Shown one piece after another: positions 37,284-45,800 of a DNA stretch of 50,603 nucleotides. This DNA comes from an uncultured Gemmatimonadota bacterium (GTDB taxonomy: Bacteria > Gemmatimonadota > Gemmatimonadetes > Gemmatimonadales > Gemmatimonadaceae). The stretch spans positions 1 to 50,603 of the forward strand of contig CADEDA010000022.1 of assembly GCA_902825965.1 (NCBI GenBank), written 5' to 3'. The notes under the pieces are model-generated. The model was not told where the DNA came from, made no database searches, and saw only the letters and a program-made list of their open reading frames with translations. Each line of letters begins with the position of its first letter. Within the stretch, counting starts at the first letter, position 1. The position numbers and the translations under genes were made by a program.

Positions 37284-37299
37284 TGTGACCATCATCACG
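37284..37299. promoter_or_regulatory. CRP-like binding site (TGTGA-N6-TCACG)
   Basis: TGTGACCATCATCACG, with GTGA and TCAC arms in exact CRP spacing. It lies 14 bp after the regulator's stop and about 75 bp before the MBL-fold gene, where it could control that gene. Confidence 0.5.
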
Positions 37300-37372
37300 T
37301 CCACATCGTGACCCCTCTCGTTGGTGTTCCGATGCGCCCCCGGCGATCATTCATCGTGTACGGGGGGAGCGA

Positions 37373-38248
37373 ATGAGCTTGCGGGTCCGATTCTGGGGGA
37401 CGCGCGGCTCGATCCCGACCCCAGGCAGTCAGACGGTGCGGTACGGTGGGAACACGCCTTGCACGGAAGTCCGGACGGCGGACGGATGGTTGATCATCCT
37501 CGACGCCGGGACGGGCATCCGGGAGCTGGGACGGGATCTGCTCCAGCGGTCCAATGGCGCGCCGATCAAGGGAGACATCTTCCTGACGCACGCGCACTGG
37601 GACCACATCCAGGGGATCCCGTTCTTCGCACCGATCTTCGGGCGGGGGAACCACTTCCAGATCTGGGGTTCGCAGTCGTTGGAACGGAGCGTGGACAAGG
37701 TGGTCCGGGACCAGATGTCCCCGGTGGTGTTCCCCGTGACGTTCGAGGAGCTGGACGCGACGATCGATTTCCGGGACCTCGCGGAGGGCACGCGTTGCGA
37801 GGGGACGGGGTATGAAGTGACGGCGTTCGCGGTGCAGCACCCCGGTGGGGCATTGGGGTACCGGTTCACCGAACCGGGCGGTCGGGGTGGGGCGCTGGTG
37901 TACGTGTCGGACAACGAGCTGGCTTCGCACCCGCGGTATGGGTCGCCGCCGGACTGGCGGGAACGGATGGTGGCGTTCGTGCGTGGGGCGCAGGTGCTGA
38001 TCCACGACACGACGTACACCGAGGAGGAATACGACCACCATCGGGGGTGGGGGCACTCGACCTTCACCGATGCCGTGGAGCTGGCGCTGGAGGCGGAGGT
38101 CGGCACGTTGGTGTTGTTCCACCACGAGCCGCGCCGGACGGACGACCAGCTGGATGCCTGCCTGGCGGAGTGCCGGGCGATGGTGAAGGCCCGTGGCGGC
38201 GCACTCCAGGTCATCGCCGCGGCGGAAGGACTGACGCTGTCTCTTTAA
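37373..38248 (+). CDS. MBL-fold metallo-hydrolase
   Basis: A 291-residue metallo-beta-lactamase-fold hydrolase. Seen: N-terminal VRFWGTRGSIPTPG typical of this subfamily, the di-metal motif THAHWDH (His73, His75, Asp77, His78), further ligands AVQHPGGALGYRF and LVYVSDNE, and VLFHHEPRRTDDQLD. The subfamily is often annotated as phosphodiesterase-like or PhnP-like; the substrate is unknown. Its position after the Crp-like gene makes a nucleotide phosphodiesterase an attractive but unproven idea. Followed closely by the CsgG-like gene. Confidence 0.85.
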   Translation: MSLRVRFWGTRGSIPTPGSQTVRYGGNTPCTEVRTADGWLIILDAGTGIRELGRDLLQRSNGAPIKGDIFLTHAHWDHIQGIPFFAPIFGRGNHFQIWGSQSLERSVDKVVRDQMSPVVFPVTFEELDATIDFRDLAEGTRCEGTGYEVTAFAVQHPGGALGYRFTEPGGRGGALVYVSDNELASHPRYGSPPDWRERMVAFVRGAQVLIHDTTYTEEEYDHHRGWGHSTFTDAVELALEAEVGTLVLFHHEPRRTDDQLDACLAECRAMVKARGGALQVIAAAEGLTLSL

Positions 38249-38267
38249 CCCTCCGAAGGAGGAGTCG

Positions 38268-38978
38268 ATGTACAAGCAGATCGCCCGTGCCACCGCCGCG
38301 CTCGCCCTGGTCGCGGCCCCCGTGCTCGCGCAGGACGACATGCGGCCGACCGTGGCCGTGCTGCCGTTCGTGAACAGTGCCATCGGCGCGAGCAACGCCG
38401 AGTTGGCGCCGCTCTCGAAGGGCATCGCCGACCTGCTCATCACCGAGCTCGCCGCCAACACCGGCATCCGCGTGGTGGAGCGCGAGAACATCGAGAAGCT
38501 CCTCGCGGAGCAGAACCTCGCGCGCGACGGGCGCGTGGAGGAGGCCACCGCCGCGCGCATCGGCAAGCTGCTCGGCGCGAAGCACATGGTCACCGGCTCG
38601 TTCATCACGGACAAGTCGGGCAAGATGGTCGTGACGCTCAAGTCGATCGACTCGGAGACGGGCCGCATCGAGTGGACACACAGCCAGCCGGGCAAGACGG
38701 AGGAGTTCCTCGACATCGTCGCCAAGGCCGGTGCGGCCGCGAACGCCGGCCTCAAGCTGCCGGCGCTGACCCCGCAGGCGCGCCAGACGGGCGAAGCCAA
38801 GGCCGACCGCCAGAAGAAGGTGCCGTTCCAGGCGATCATGCTGTACTCGCGCGCGATCGAGGCGCAGGACGCCGGGAAGAAGACGGAGGCGATCGAGCTG
38901 TTCAACCAGACCATCGCGAAGTTCCCCGAGTTCGAGGACGCGAAGAAGGCCAAGGCCAAGCTGGAGGGCGGGAACTAA
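38268..38978 (+). CDS. CsgG/FlgO-like secreted protein with TPR-like tail
   Basis: A 236-residue protein with a signal peptide (MYKQIARATAALALVAAPVLAQ). Residues about 27-150 match CsgG/HfaB/FlgO-type proteins: VAVLPFVNS, ELAPLSKGIADLLITELAANTGIRVVERENIEKLLAEQNLA, IGKLLGAKHMVTGSFI. The tail (SRAIEAQDAGKKTEAIELFNQTIAKFPEFEDAKKA) is a single TPR. No lipobox Cys is present, unlike true CsgG pores. It may bind the cell envelope; the role is unclear. Preceded by a near-perfect AAGGAGGAG ribosome binding site at 38256-38264, suggesting high expression; a terminator follows. Confidence 0.8.
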   Translation: MYKQIARATAALALVAAPVLAQDDMRPTVAVLPFVNSAIGASNAELAPLSKGIADLLITELAANTGIRVVERENIEKLLAEQNLARDGRVEEATAARIGKLLGAKHMVTGSFITDKSGKMVVTLKSIDSETGRIEWTHSQPGKTEEFLDIVAKAGAAANAGLKLPALTPQARQTGEAKADRQKKVPFQAIMLYSRAIEAQDAGKKTEAIELFNQTIAKFPEFEDAKKAKAKLEGGN

Positions 38979-39020
38979 CCCCGTCTCACTGGCGGAGTCC
39001 GTTCCGCTGGCGATAACCTT

Positions 39021-39055
39021 CGAACCGTCGGGACCCCCGTGGTCCCGACGGTTCG
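39021..39055 (+). terminator. Terminator after CsgG-like gene
   Basis: A perfect 15-bp stem (39021-39035 with 39041-39055) and loop CCCGT, followed by TCGTTCTCC. It separates the CsgG-like gene from the HD-GYP gene. Confidence 0.8.
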
Positions 39056-39078
39056 TCGTTCTCCCCCGCACCTGAGTC

Positions 39079-41073
39079 GTGCAGCCGCTCATCATCGTCC
39101 CCGCAGGCCGCGTGATCGCCGGACTCCCGACACTCGGGGTCGGGGACGCGTTCGCCGTCCAGCGCGTCGAGCAGCTCCCGGCCATGGAGACGCTCGACCC
39201 CGAGCGGCCGACGGTGGTGCTCATCGACGTGGCGCTGGCGGAGCGCTCGGGCGGCGTGGCGGCGCTCGGTGCCCTCGCGCCGTTCGTCGCCTTCATCGGC
39301 TTGGGCGAGGCCGGCGAGCGCGACCCCTCGCCGGTGATGCAGTCGGTCGCGCTGACCAGCTGGCTGCCGGCCGATGCGACCCCTTCGCTGGGGCGGACGG
39401 CCCTGCAGGGGGCGCTGCGCCACGCCGGGGCGCTCATCGAGGCGTACCGGGCCGCGCAGCTCGAACAATCGAGTGCCTTCGACCTGCGCGAGCTCTCGCG
39501 CGTGGGCGCGGCGCTCTCGACCGAGCGCGACCTCATCACGCTGCTCGAGATGATCCTCTGGCAGGCGCTGCGCCTGTCCTCGTCGGACGCCGGGTCGTTG
39601 TACCTCACCGAGCGCGACGCGTCCGGCACCCCGGCCACCCTGCGGTTCAAGCTCTCGCAGAACATCACGCTGCCCGAGCTGCCGTTCACCGAGTTCACCA
39701 TCCCGATCGACCACGCGAGCCTCGCCGGCTACGTCGCGTCGACCGGCGACCCCCTCATGATCTCGGACGTGTACCTGCTGCCGGAGCACGTGCCGTACCG
39801 ACAGAACCGCTCGTTCGACGAGAAGTTCGGCTACCGCACGCGGTCCATGCTGGTGCTGCCGATGCGCACGCACAAGGACGAGACGATCGGCGTGTTGCAG
39901 CTGATCAACCGCAAGCGGGACCCGGAAGTGGCGCTCACCTCGCTGGAGGTCGTGGACCAGCAGGTGTTGCCGTTCGACCAGCGGTCGGCCGACCTCGTGG
40001 CGGCGCTGGCGGCGCAGGCGGCCGTGGCGATCGAGAACTCGCAGTTGTACGAGGACATCGAGCGGCTGTTCGAAGGCTTCGTGACCGCCGCCGTCACGGC
40101 GATCGAGGCGCGCGACCCGACGACCTCCGGTCACTCGGCGCGCGTGGCGACGCTGACGACGAACCTGGCCGAGGCGGTGGACCACGCCGGTGAGGGTCCG
40201 TACCGCGGTCTCACGTTCACCCGTGAGCAGATCCGGGAGATCCGCTACGCCGGGCTCCTGCACGACTTCGGCAAGGTGGGCGTGCGCGAACAGGTGCTCG
40301 TGAAGCAGAAGAAGCTATATCCCGGCGACCTCACGCTGCTCCGGCACCGCTTCCACGGGCTGCTGCAGCAGGCCGACCTCGAGTACGAGCGTGAGCGGGC
40401 CGAGCACCTGCTGGAGCACGGCGCGTCGGACTATGGCAGCTTCGCGGCGCGCCTCGACCAGGTGCGGCGCGCCCGGCGCGACCAGTTGAGCAAGTGGCTC
40501 GACGCGATCATCCGCGCGAACGAACCCACGATCCTGCCCGAGGGCAGCTTCGAGGAGCTGCAGGAGATCGGCCAGCAGACCTACATCGACTTCGACGGTG
40601 AGGTGCGGCCGCTGCTCACCGACGAGGAACTCAAGTTCCTCATGATCACGAAGGGCAACTTGGATCCCCGCGAACGGCGGGAGATCGAGTCGCACGTGAC
40701 GCACACGTACCGCTTCCTGGAGCAGATCCCCTGGACGCGCGAGCTGAAGGGCATCCCGCAGATCGCCTTCGGCCACCACGAGAAGCTCAACGGGACCGGG
40801 TACCCGCGCGGCGTGACGGAGCGGGAGATCCCCGTGCAGACGCGCATGATGACGATCGCCGACATCTACGACGCGCTGACGGCGACGGACCGCCCGTACA
40901 AGCGCGCGGTGCCGGCGGAACGTGCCCTCGACATCCTCACGGCGGAGTCGAAGCAGGGCCTGGTGGACGCACACCTGCTCACCACGTTCATCCAGGCCCA
41001 GGTGTTCACCAAGGTGCACCACGTCGAAGCCCCACGCCGCCGCAGCACGGGCTCCCGGCCGGCGATCCGGTAG
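39079..41073 (+). CDS. GAF domain HD-GYP phosphodiesterase with large insertion
   Basis: A 664-residue signalling protein. Residues 1-120 form a receiver-like or divergent sensory domain (VVLIDVALAERSG). A GAF domain spans about 145-325 (RTRSMLVLPMRTHKDETIGVLQLINRK). The C-terminal HD-GYP domain has HSARV, HDFGKVGV (His395) and HHEKLNGTGYPRG (from His566), with IADIYDALTATDRPYK following. The 171-residue gap between the HD and HHE motifs is far longer than the usual 60-65, because of a helical insertion of roughly 110 residues (about 425-530). Expected to hydrolyse cyclic-di-GMP if active. GTG start. Confidence 0.88.
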   Translation: MQPLIIVPAGRVIAGLPTLGVGDAFAVQRVEQLPAMETLDPERPTVVLIDVALAERSGGVAALGALAPFVAFIGLGEAGERDPSPVMQSVALTSWLPADATPSLGRTALQGALRHAGALIEAYRAAQLEQSSAFDLRELSRVGAALSTERDLITLLEMILWQALRLSSSDAGSLYLTERDASGTPATLRFKLSQNITLPELPFTEFTIPIDHASLAGYVASTGDPLMISDVYLLPEHVPYRQNRSFDEKFGYRTRSMLVLPMRTHKDETIGVLQLINRKRDPEVALTSLEVVDQQVLPFDQRSADLVAALAAQAAVAIENSQLYEDIERLFEGFVTAAVTAIEARDPTTSGHSARVATLTTNLAEAVDHAGEGPYRGLTFTREQIREIRYAGLLHDFGKVGVREQVLVKQKKLYPGDLTLLRHRFHGLLQQADLEYERERAEHLLEHGASDYGSFAARLDQVRRARRDQLSKWLDAIIRANEPTILPEGSFEELQEIGQQTYIDFDGEVRPLLTDEELKFLMITKGNLDPRERREIESHVTHTYRFLEQIPWTRELKGIPQIAFGHHEKLNGTGYPRGVTEREIPVQTRMMTIADIYDALTATDRPYKRAVPAERALDILTAESKQGLVDAHLLTTFIQAQVFTKVHHVEAPRRRSTGSRPAIR

Positions 41074-41076
41074 CCC

Positions 41077-44000
41077 TCAGGCCGGCGGGCCCCAGCCGCC
41101 GCCACCCGGCGTCCACAGCTCCAGCACGTCTCCCGGTGCGAGTTCGCGGCGGCACTTGGCCGGCAACAGCGCACCGTTCAGTCGATTCTCGCCCGGCAGC
41201 CCGTCCTCGCCGCCGTGGGCACCGCGTGGACCCCGGGCACGACGCTCGGTGAGCAGCGTGACGGTGCACGGCGCGAGCACGCGATACGCGCGGAGCACCC
41301 CGTCGCCGCCGCGATGCGTGCCGCGACCGCCGCTGCCGCGCCGGATGGCGTAGCGCACGATCTCGATGGGATACGCGCGCTCGAGTGACTCGATGGGCGT
41401 GTTGCGGGTGTTGCTCATGCCCACATGCACCGCGTCCGGGCCCGGGCCCTTGGCGCTGGCGCCCTGGCCACCGCCGAGCGTCTCGTAGAAGGTCCAACCC
41501 GCCCCGCCGAACGTCACGTTGTTCATCGTGCCCTGCCCCTGCGCCGGCACCGCCACACCGGCGGCATCCAGCGCGGCGAACAGCAGGTCGGTGATGCGCT
41601 GGCTCATCTCCACGTTGCCGGCCGCCACCGCAGCGGGGGCCCGCGCCGCCAGGCAGCAGTCGTCCGGCGTCACGATGCGGATGGGTCGCGCGATGCCCTC
41701 GGTGGTGGGCACGTCGTCGTCGAGCAGCGCGCGCAGCACGAAGAGCGCGGCGGCACGGGTGACCTGGATGGGACAGTTCACGTTTCCGGGGACCATCGGC
41801 GACGAGCCCGTGAAGTCGAGGTGCAGCACCCCGGAAGCGACGCGCAGCGCGAGTCGCAGCGGCACGGCCGCGTCCGAGCGCCCATCGCCCTCCAATGCGT
41901 CCTCGGCGCTGCCGGTCGCGCCGTCGATGGCCCGCAGGCGCGCGACGGCGCGACGCTCGGCGTAGTCGAGCAGCCCGGCCGAGACCGCGGTGAGCCGCTC
42001 GCGCCCGTGCCGCGTGAGCAAGGTGCGCCAGCCCGCCGCGCCGGCCGCACAGGCCGCGCGCTGCGCCGCGAGGTCGCCGCGCCGTTCCTCGGGCGTGCGC
42101 ACGTTCGCGAGCACCAGGTCGAGCAGTTCAGGGTCCGGCACACCGGCGCGTTCCAGGCGCACGGGAGGCAGCACGAGTCCTTCCTGCACGAGCTCGGTCG
42201 CACCCTGCGGCATGGAGCCGGGACTCATGCCGCCCACATCGGCGTGATGCGCGCGGACGACGGCGTAGCCGGCGATGCGGTCGCCGTCGGCGATCGCCTC
42301 CACCATCGTGAGGTCCGGCAGATGCGAGCCGCCGTGCCACGGGCTGTTGAGCAGGAAGACATCGCCCGGCTGCGGCGCGCGCGCACGCACCGCCCGCACG
42401 GATTCGGGCAGGGCGCCCAGATGCACGGGGATGTGGGCCGCCTGCGCAACCATGCGTCCCTCGGCATCGAAGAGCGCACACGACGCGTCGCGGCGCTCGC
42501 GGATGTTGGGCGAGAGTGCGCCGCGCGTGAGGACGGCGCCCATCTCCTCGGCGATCATCGATACGGTGGAGGCCCACACGGAGAGTTCGAGCGGGTCGAG
42601 CGTGGCCGGCGCCGCGGGCGCAGCGTGCGCCGACTCCCCGGCGGGCCGCGCGGCCGGGTCGTCGAGGCGGTCGAGGCGCCAGCCGCCGATCGCGAGCGGG
42701 GTCGCGCGCCAGCCGGCCGCGACGAACAGCGTTGCGTCGCGCAGCGCGCGTGTGGCCGGTCCGTCGAACGCGGCAGGCGCGGCGGACGGTGGCGCGGCAC
42801 CGTCCGCAGCGGACGCGGCGTGGAAGTCGACGTGCGCACCGGGATCGCTGGCCACATGACGCAGCGCCACGCACTCCACGGGCCGCGGCAGGACGAACCC
42901 ATAGCGCGCATGATGCGCCCGTGCGAATCGCTCGGCGATCGTCGGTCCATCCTCGCCCGGGGCGGTGCTCACCTCGACCTCGTGCCCCTGGCCCTGGTAG
43001 CGCGCGCGCACGATCCACCGCCGATCGCGCCCGGGCACTCGCTCCGCCAGTCGCTCGCAGGCGGCTCGGAGCGTCGCGGCATCGAGCGCATCGGTGGCCG
43101 TGAGCAGGCTGGTCGCCACCTCCCGGCGCTCCGGCGCGATGGCAAGACCGACTGCGCTCAGCACCCCCGCGTGGGGCGGCACGATGACGGTGCGCATGCC
43201 CAGTGCATCGGCGAGCGCACAGGCGTGGAGGGGACCACCGCCGCCGAACGCAAGCAGGGCGCAGCCGCGGGGATCGACGCCGCGGTCCACGCTCACCCGC
43301 CGCAGGGCTCGCGCCATCTCCGCGTCGGCGGCGCGGATGACCGCCTCCGCGGTGCGGTCGAGCGTGGCGCCGAGCCGCGTGGCGACGCGCTGCAGTGCGG
43401 CGCGTGCCGCCGCCGCATCGAGCGCCACACCGCCACTCATCGCCGCGGCATCGATGCGGCCGAGCGCGATCTGCGCGTCGGTGACCGTGGGCTCCGTGCC
43501 GCCACGACCGAACGCGGCCGGACCCGGGCGCGAGCCGGCGCTCCGTGGCCCCACGCGAAGCGCGCCGCCGTCGTCCACCCAGGCGATGCTGCCGCCGCCG
43601 GCCGACACCGTCTCGACCAGCACACGGGGCAACGAGATGGGGACCCCCGCCACCATGCCGCCGGGTTCGACCAGCGGCTCCCCGTCGAGAATCAGCCCGG
43701 CGTCCGCACTGGTACCGCCGATGTCGATGGTGAGCGCGTCGCGGAGCCCGAGCGCGCGCAGCACGGCGGCTGCACCCACCACACCGCCCGCCGGACCGGA
43801 GAGCGCAAGTGATGCGGCGTGCTGCGCGGCCTCCTCGGCCGACCGCATGCCACCGCCCGATGACATCACCGCGGTCGCGGGCAATCCACCGGCGGCGAGT
43901 CGCGCCCCCAGTCGCTCGAGGTAGCGTTGGACACCGGGCCGCGCGTAGCCCTCGGCCACCGCGGTGGTGCTGCGCTCGTACTCGCGGATCTCGGGCAGCA

Positions 44001-44577
44001 CGTCTGCGGCGCGCACGACCGGCAGCGCCGGACGCACGCGGTGGAAGGCCTCCGCGAGCCGGCGCTCGTGCGTGTCGTCGGCGTACGCGTGCAGCAACGC
44101 GATCACGACGACGTCCGGGCCGAGCGCGAGCGTGGCTTCCACCACGCGGGCGGTCTCGTCGTCGGTCAGCGGCAGGCTCGACCCGGGCGACGCCAGTCGC
44201 TCCTGCACCGGCACGACGTGGTCGGGCGCGACCAGTGGCGGCGGATGCTGCGCGGCGAGGTCGTAGAGCGAGGCGCGCTCCTGCCGCCGCAGCTCCAGCA
44301 GGTCGCTGGCGCCGGCGGTGGCGCAGAGCACCACCCGCGCGCCCGTGCGCTCCAGCAGGAGGTTGGTCACCACGGTCGTTCCGTGCACCAGGCGCGTCAC
44401 GGTGCCGTCGCCGGGCGCCAGCGCCTCGAGTGCCGCCACCACGCCGATGCCCTGGTCCTCCGGCGTGGAGAGCACCTTGCGCGTGAGGACGATGCCGTCC
44501 GGCGTGATCGCGGCGCAGTCCGTGAACGTGCCGCCGACGTCGACCCCGGCGGCGAGGGGACGTGCCGCTCGGGTCAT
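41077..44577 (-). CDS. Fused hydantoinase A / hydantoinase B (5-oxoprolinase-like) protein
   Basis: A 1166-residue fusion of two usually separate subunits. HyuA part (about 1-590): VDVGGTFTDCAAI at the ATP-binding N-terminus, HGTTVVTNLLLER, GGTSADAGLI, and FGGGGPLHACALADALGM. HyuB part (about 615-1166): PLELSVWASTVSMIAEEMGAVLTRGALSPNIRERRDASCALFD, HHADVGGMSPGSMP, and MNNVTFGGAGWTFYETLGGGQGAS. Such enzymes open hydantoin or 5-oxoproline rings using ATP. Start MTRAARPLAAGVDVGG chosen because the family begins there; the 4-bp overlap with the DUF4105 gene agrees. Ends 3 bp from the convergent HD-GYP gene. Confidence 0.92.
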   Translation of the reverse strand: MTRAARPLAAGVDVGGTFTDCAAITPDGIVLTRKVLSTPEDQGIGVVAALEALAPGDGTVTRLVHGTTVVTNLLLERTGARVVLCATAGASDLLELRRQERASLYDLAAQHPPPLVAPDHVVPVQERLASPGSSLPLTDDETARVVEATLALGPDVVVIALLHAYADDTHERRLAEAFHRVRPALPVVRAADVLPEIREYERSTTAVAEGYARPGVQRYLERLGARLAAGGLPATAVMSSGGGMRSAEEAAQHAASLALSGPAGGVVGAAAVLRALGLRDALTIDIGGTSADAGLILDGEPLVEPGGMVAGVPISLPRVLVETVSAGGGSIAWVDDGGALRVGPRSAGSRPGPAAFGRGGTEPTVTDAQIALGRIDAAAMSGGVALDAAAARAALQRVATRLGATLDRTAEAVIRAADAEMARALRRVSVDRGVDPRGCALLAFGGGGPLHACALADALGMRTVIVPPHAGVLSAVGLAIAPERREVATSLLTATDALDAATLRAACERLAERVPGRDRRWIVRARYQGQGHEVEVSTAPGEDGPTIAERFARAHHARYGFVLPRPVECVALRHVASDPGAHVDFHAASAADGAAPPSAAPAAFDGPATRALRDATLFVAAGWRATPLAIGGWRLDRLDDPAARPAGESAHAAPAAPATLDPLELSVWASTVSMIAEEMGAVLTRGALSPNIRERRDASCALFDAEGRMVAQAAHIPVHLGALPESVRAVRARAPQPGDVFLLNSPWHGGSHLPDLTMVEAIADGDRIAGYAVVRAHHADVGGMSPGSMPQGATELVQEGLVLPPVRLERAGVPDPELLDLVLANVRTPEERRGDLAAQRAACAAGAAGWRTLLTRHGRERLTAVSAGLLDYAERRAVARLRAIDGATGSAEDALEGDGRSDAAVPLRLALRVASGVLHLDFTGSSPMVPGNVNCPIQVTRAAALFVLRALLDDDVPTTEGIARPIRIVTPDDCCLAARAPAAVAAGNVEMSQRITDLLFAALDAAGVAVPAQGQGTMNNVTFGGAGWTFYETLGGGQGASAKGPGPDAVHVGMSNTRNTPIESLERAYPIEIVRYAIRRGSGGRGTHRGGDGVLRAYRVLAPCTVTLLTERRARGPRGAHGGEDGLPGENRLNGALLPAKCRRELAPGDVLELWTPGGGGWGPPA

Positions 44578-45800
44578 CGCGTGCGCCGCCAGTAGGCGAG
44601 CGCGAGTCCGAGATGCGCCGGCAGCAGGAGCAGCAGCGGCCCGCCCATCACCTGCACACCCAGCAGGCCGACGGCCAGCCCGAGCAGCGCCAGGGTGGCG
44701 ACCACGCCGACGAGCACGGTACTCAGGCGGTCGGCCCGGCCGCGCAGGATCGCGCGGGTCGCCGGCCAGGCCGCGACGAGGCCGAGCGGCGAGACCAGCA
44801 GGAGGTTGAGGTTGGCGTACCAGAACTCGTGTGCGGAGCCGAGCCACATGCCGAGCAGCACGAGGCCGATGAGGCCGGTGCCGCCGTACCAGAGCGCGGC
44901 CATCACCGCTGCCGGCACGCGCAACCGCGAACGGCTGGCCGCGCTGAGCGGGATGAGCAGCACCATCCACGCGCCGAGGATGGGGCCCCAGGCGCCGATG
45001 GAGAGTCCGCGCCGCTCGGCGAGCTCGGCGGGGCGCCGCGCGCGGTAGAGCACCGAATCGGAGACCACGAGCGGCGTGGTGCCGCCGGACGCGGACGGCA
45101 CGGTGACCTGCCGGAGGTAGTCGCGCAGACGCATGGGGATGAACATCGCATCCCAGGGTGTGAGCGCCTCGTCGGCGCGGGGTCCCAAGGCGAGGTCGAT
45201 GCCGGCCTGGGCGAGGCCATCGGCTGCGGTGAGCCGCACGGACTCCGAGCGATAGGTCCACGGCGTGCGTCCCACGCTGAACTGCGTGCGCAGCGCGCCC
45301 CCGAGCACCGTGTCGAGCGCGTCGCGCACGCGGGTGGAGCAGTTGTCGCGGAAGTACTCGTAGCGATAGTACTTGAACTCGTCGAGCGCGTTGCGCTCCA
45401 CGGCGCGGGCCAATGCCGCCGCCTGCTCCGGCGTGAGCGCGAGCACCTGCTCCACCGTCTCGCGATCCTCACCGGCGTAATGGTCGATGAGCCAGGGGGC
45501 CGGGAACGCCTGCACCCAGTATTGCGTGTCGCCGCTGAGGAATCGCCCCAGGAAGTTGGGTTGGGCGAAGTCGAACATGCCCCAGTTGTACGCGAGGTCG
45601 CTGCCGGTCAGGGCGTCGCGGATGCGCAGCGCGTTGTGCCCGAAGCGCTCGTAGACGACGTTGCCCTGGCCGAAGGTGAGGACCGAGACCGTGTACCGCG
45701 GGGGCGCCGCCGCGGCGGGCTGCGCGGACGCGGCCGTCGCGGACGCGGCAGTCGCGGACGCCGCCGCCCAGAGGCACGCCGCGGCGAGCGCGCGCCTCAC
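44574..45800 (-). CDS. DUF4105 (Lnb N-terminal periplasmic-like) membrane protein
   Basis: A 408-residue envelope protein. Signal peptide rich in AASATAAS repeats, then a DUF4105 domain: YTVSVLTFGQGNVVYERFGHNALRI, YNWGMFDFAQPNFLGRFLSGDTQYWVQAFP and DEFKYYRYEYFRDNCSTRVRDALD, with a conserved His and Cys. Four or five C-terminal transmembrane helices follow (about 270-400). The domain has NlpC/P60-like His-Cys arrangement but its activity is unproven. GTG start overlaps the stop of the upstream gene (GTGA). Confidence 0.82.
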   Translation of the reverse strand: MRRALAAACLWAAASATAASATAASAQPAAAAPPRYTVSVLTFGQGNVVYERFGHNALRIRDALTGSDLAYNWGMFDFAQPNFLGRFLSGDTQYWVQAFPAPWLIDHYAGEDRETVEQVLALTPEQAAALARAVERNALDEFKYYRYEYFRDNCSTRVRDALDTVLGGALRTQFSVGRTPWTYRSESVRLTAADGLAQAGIDLALGPRADEALTPWDAMFIPMRLRDYLRQVTVPSASGGTTPLVVSDSVLYRARRPAELAERRGLSIGAWGPILGAWMVLLIPLSAASRSRLRVPAAVMAALWYGGTGLIGLVLLGMWLGSAHEFWYANLNLLLVSPLGLVAAWPATRAILRGRADRLSTVLVGVVATLALLGLAVGLLGVQVMGGPLLLLLPAHLGLALAYWRRTR

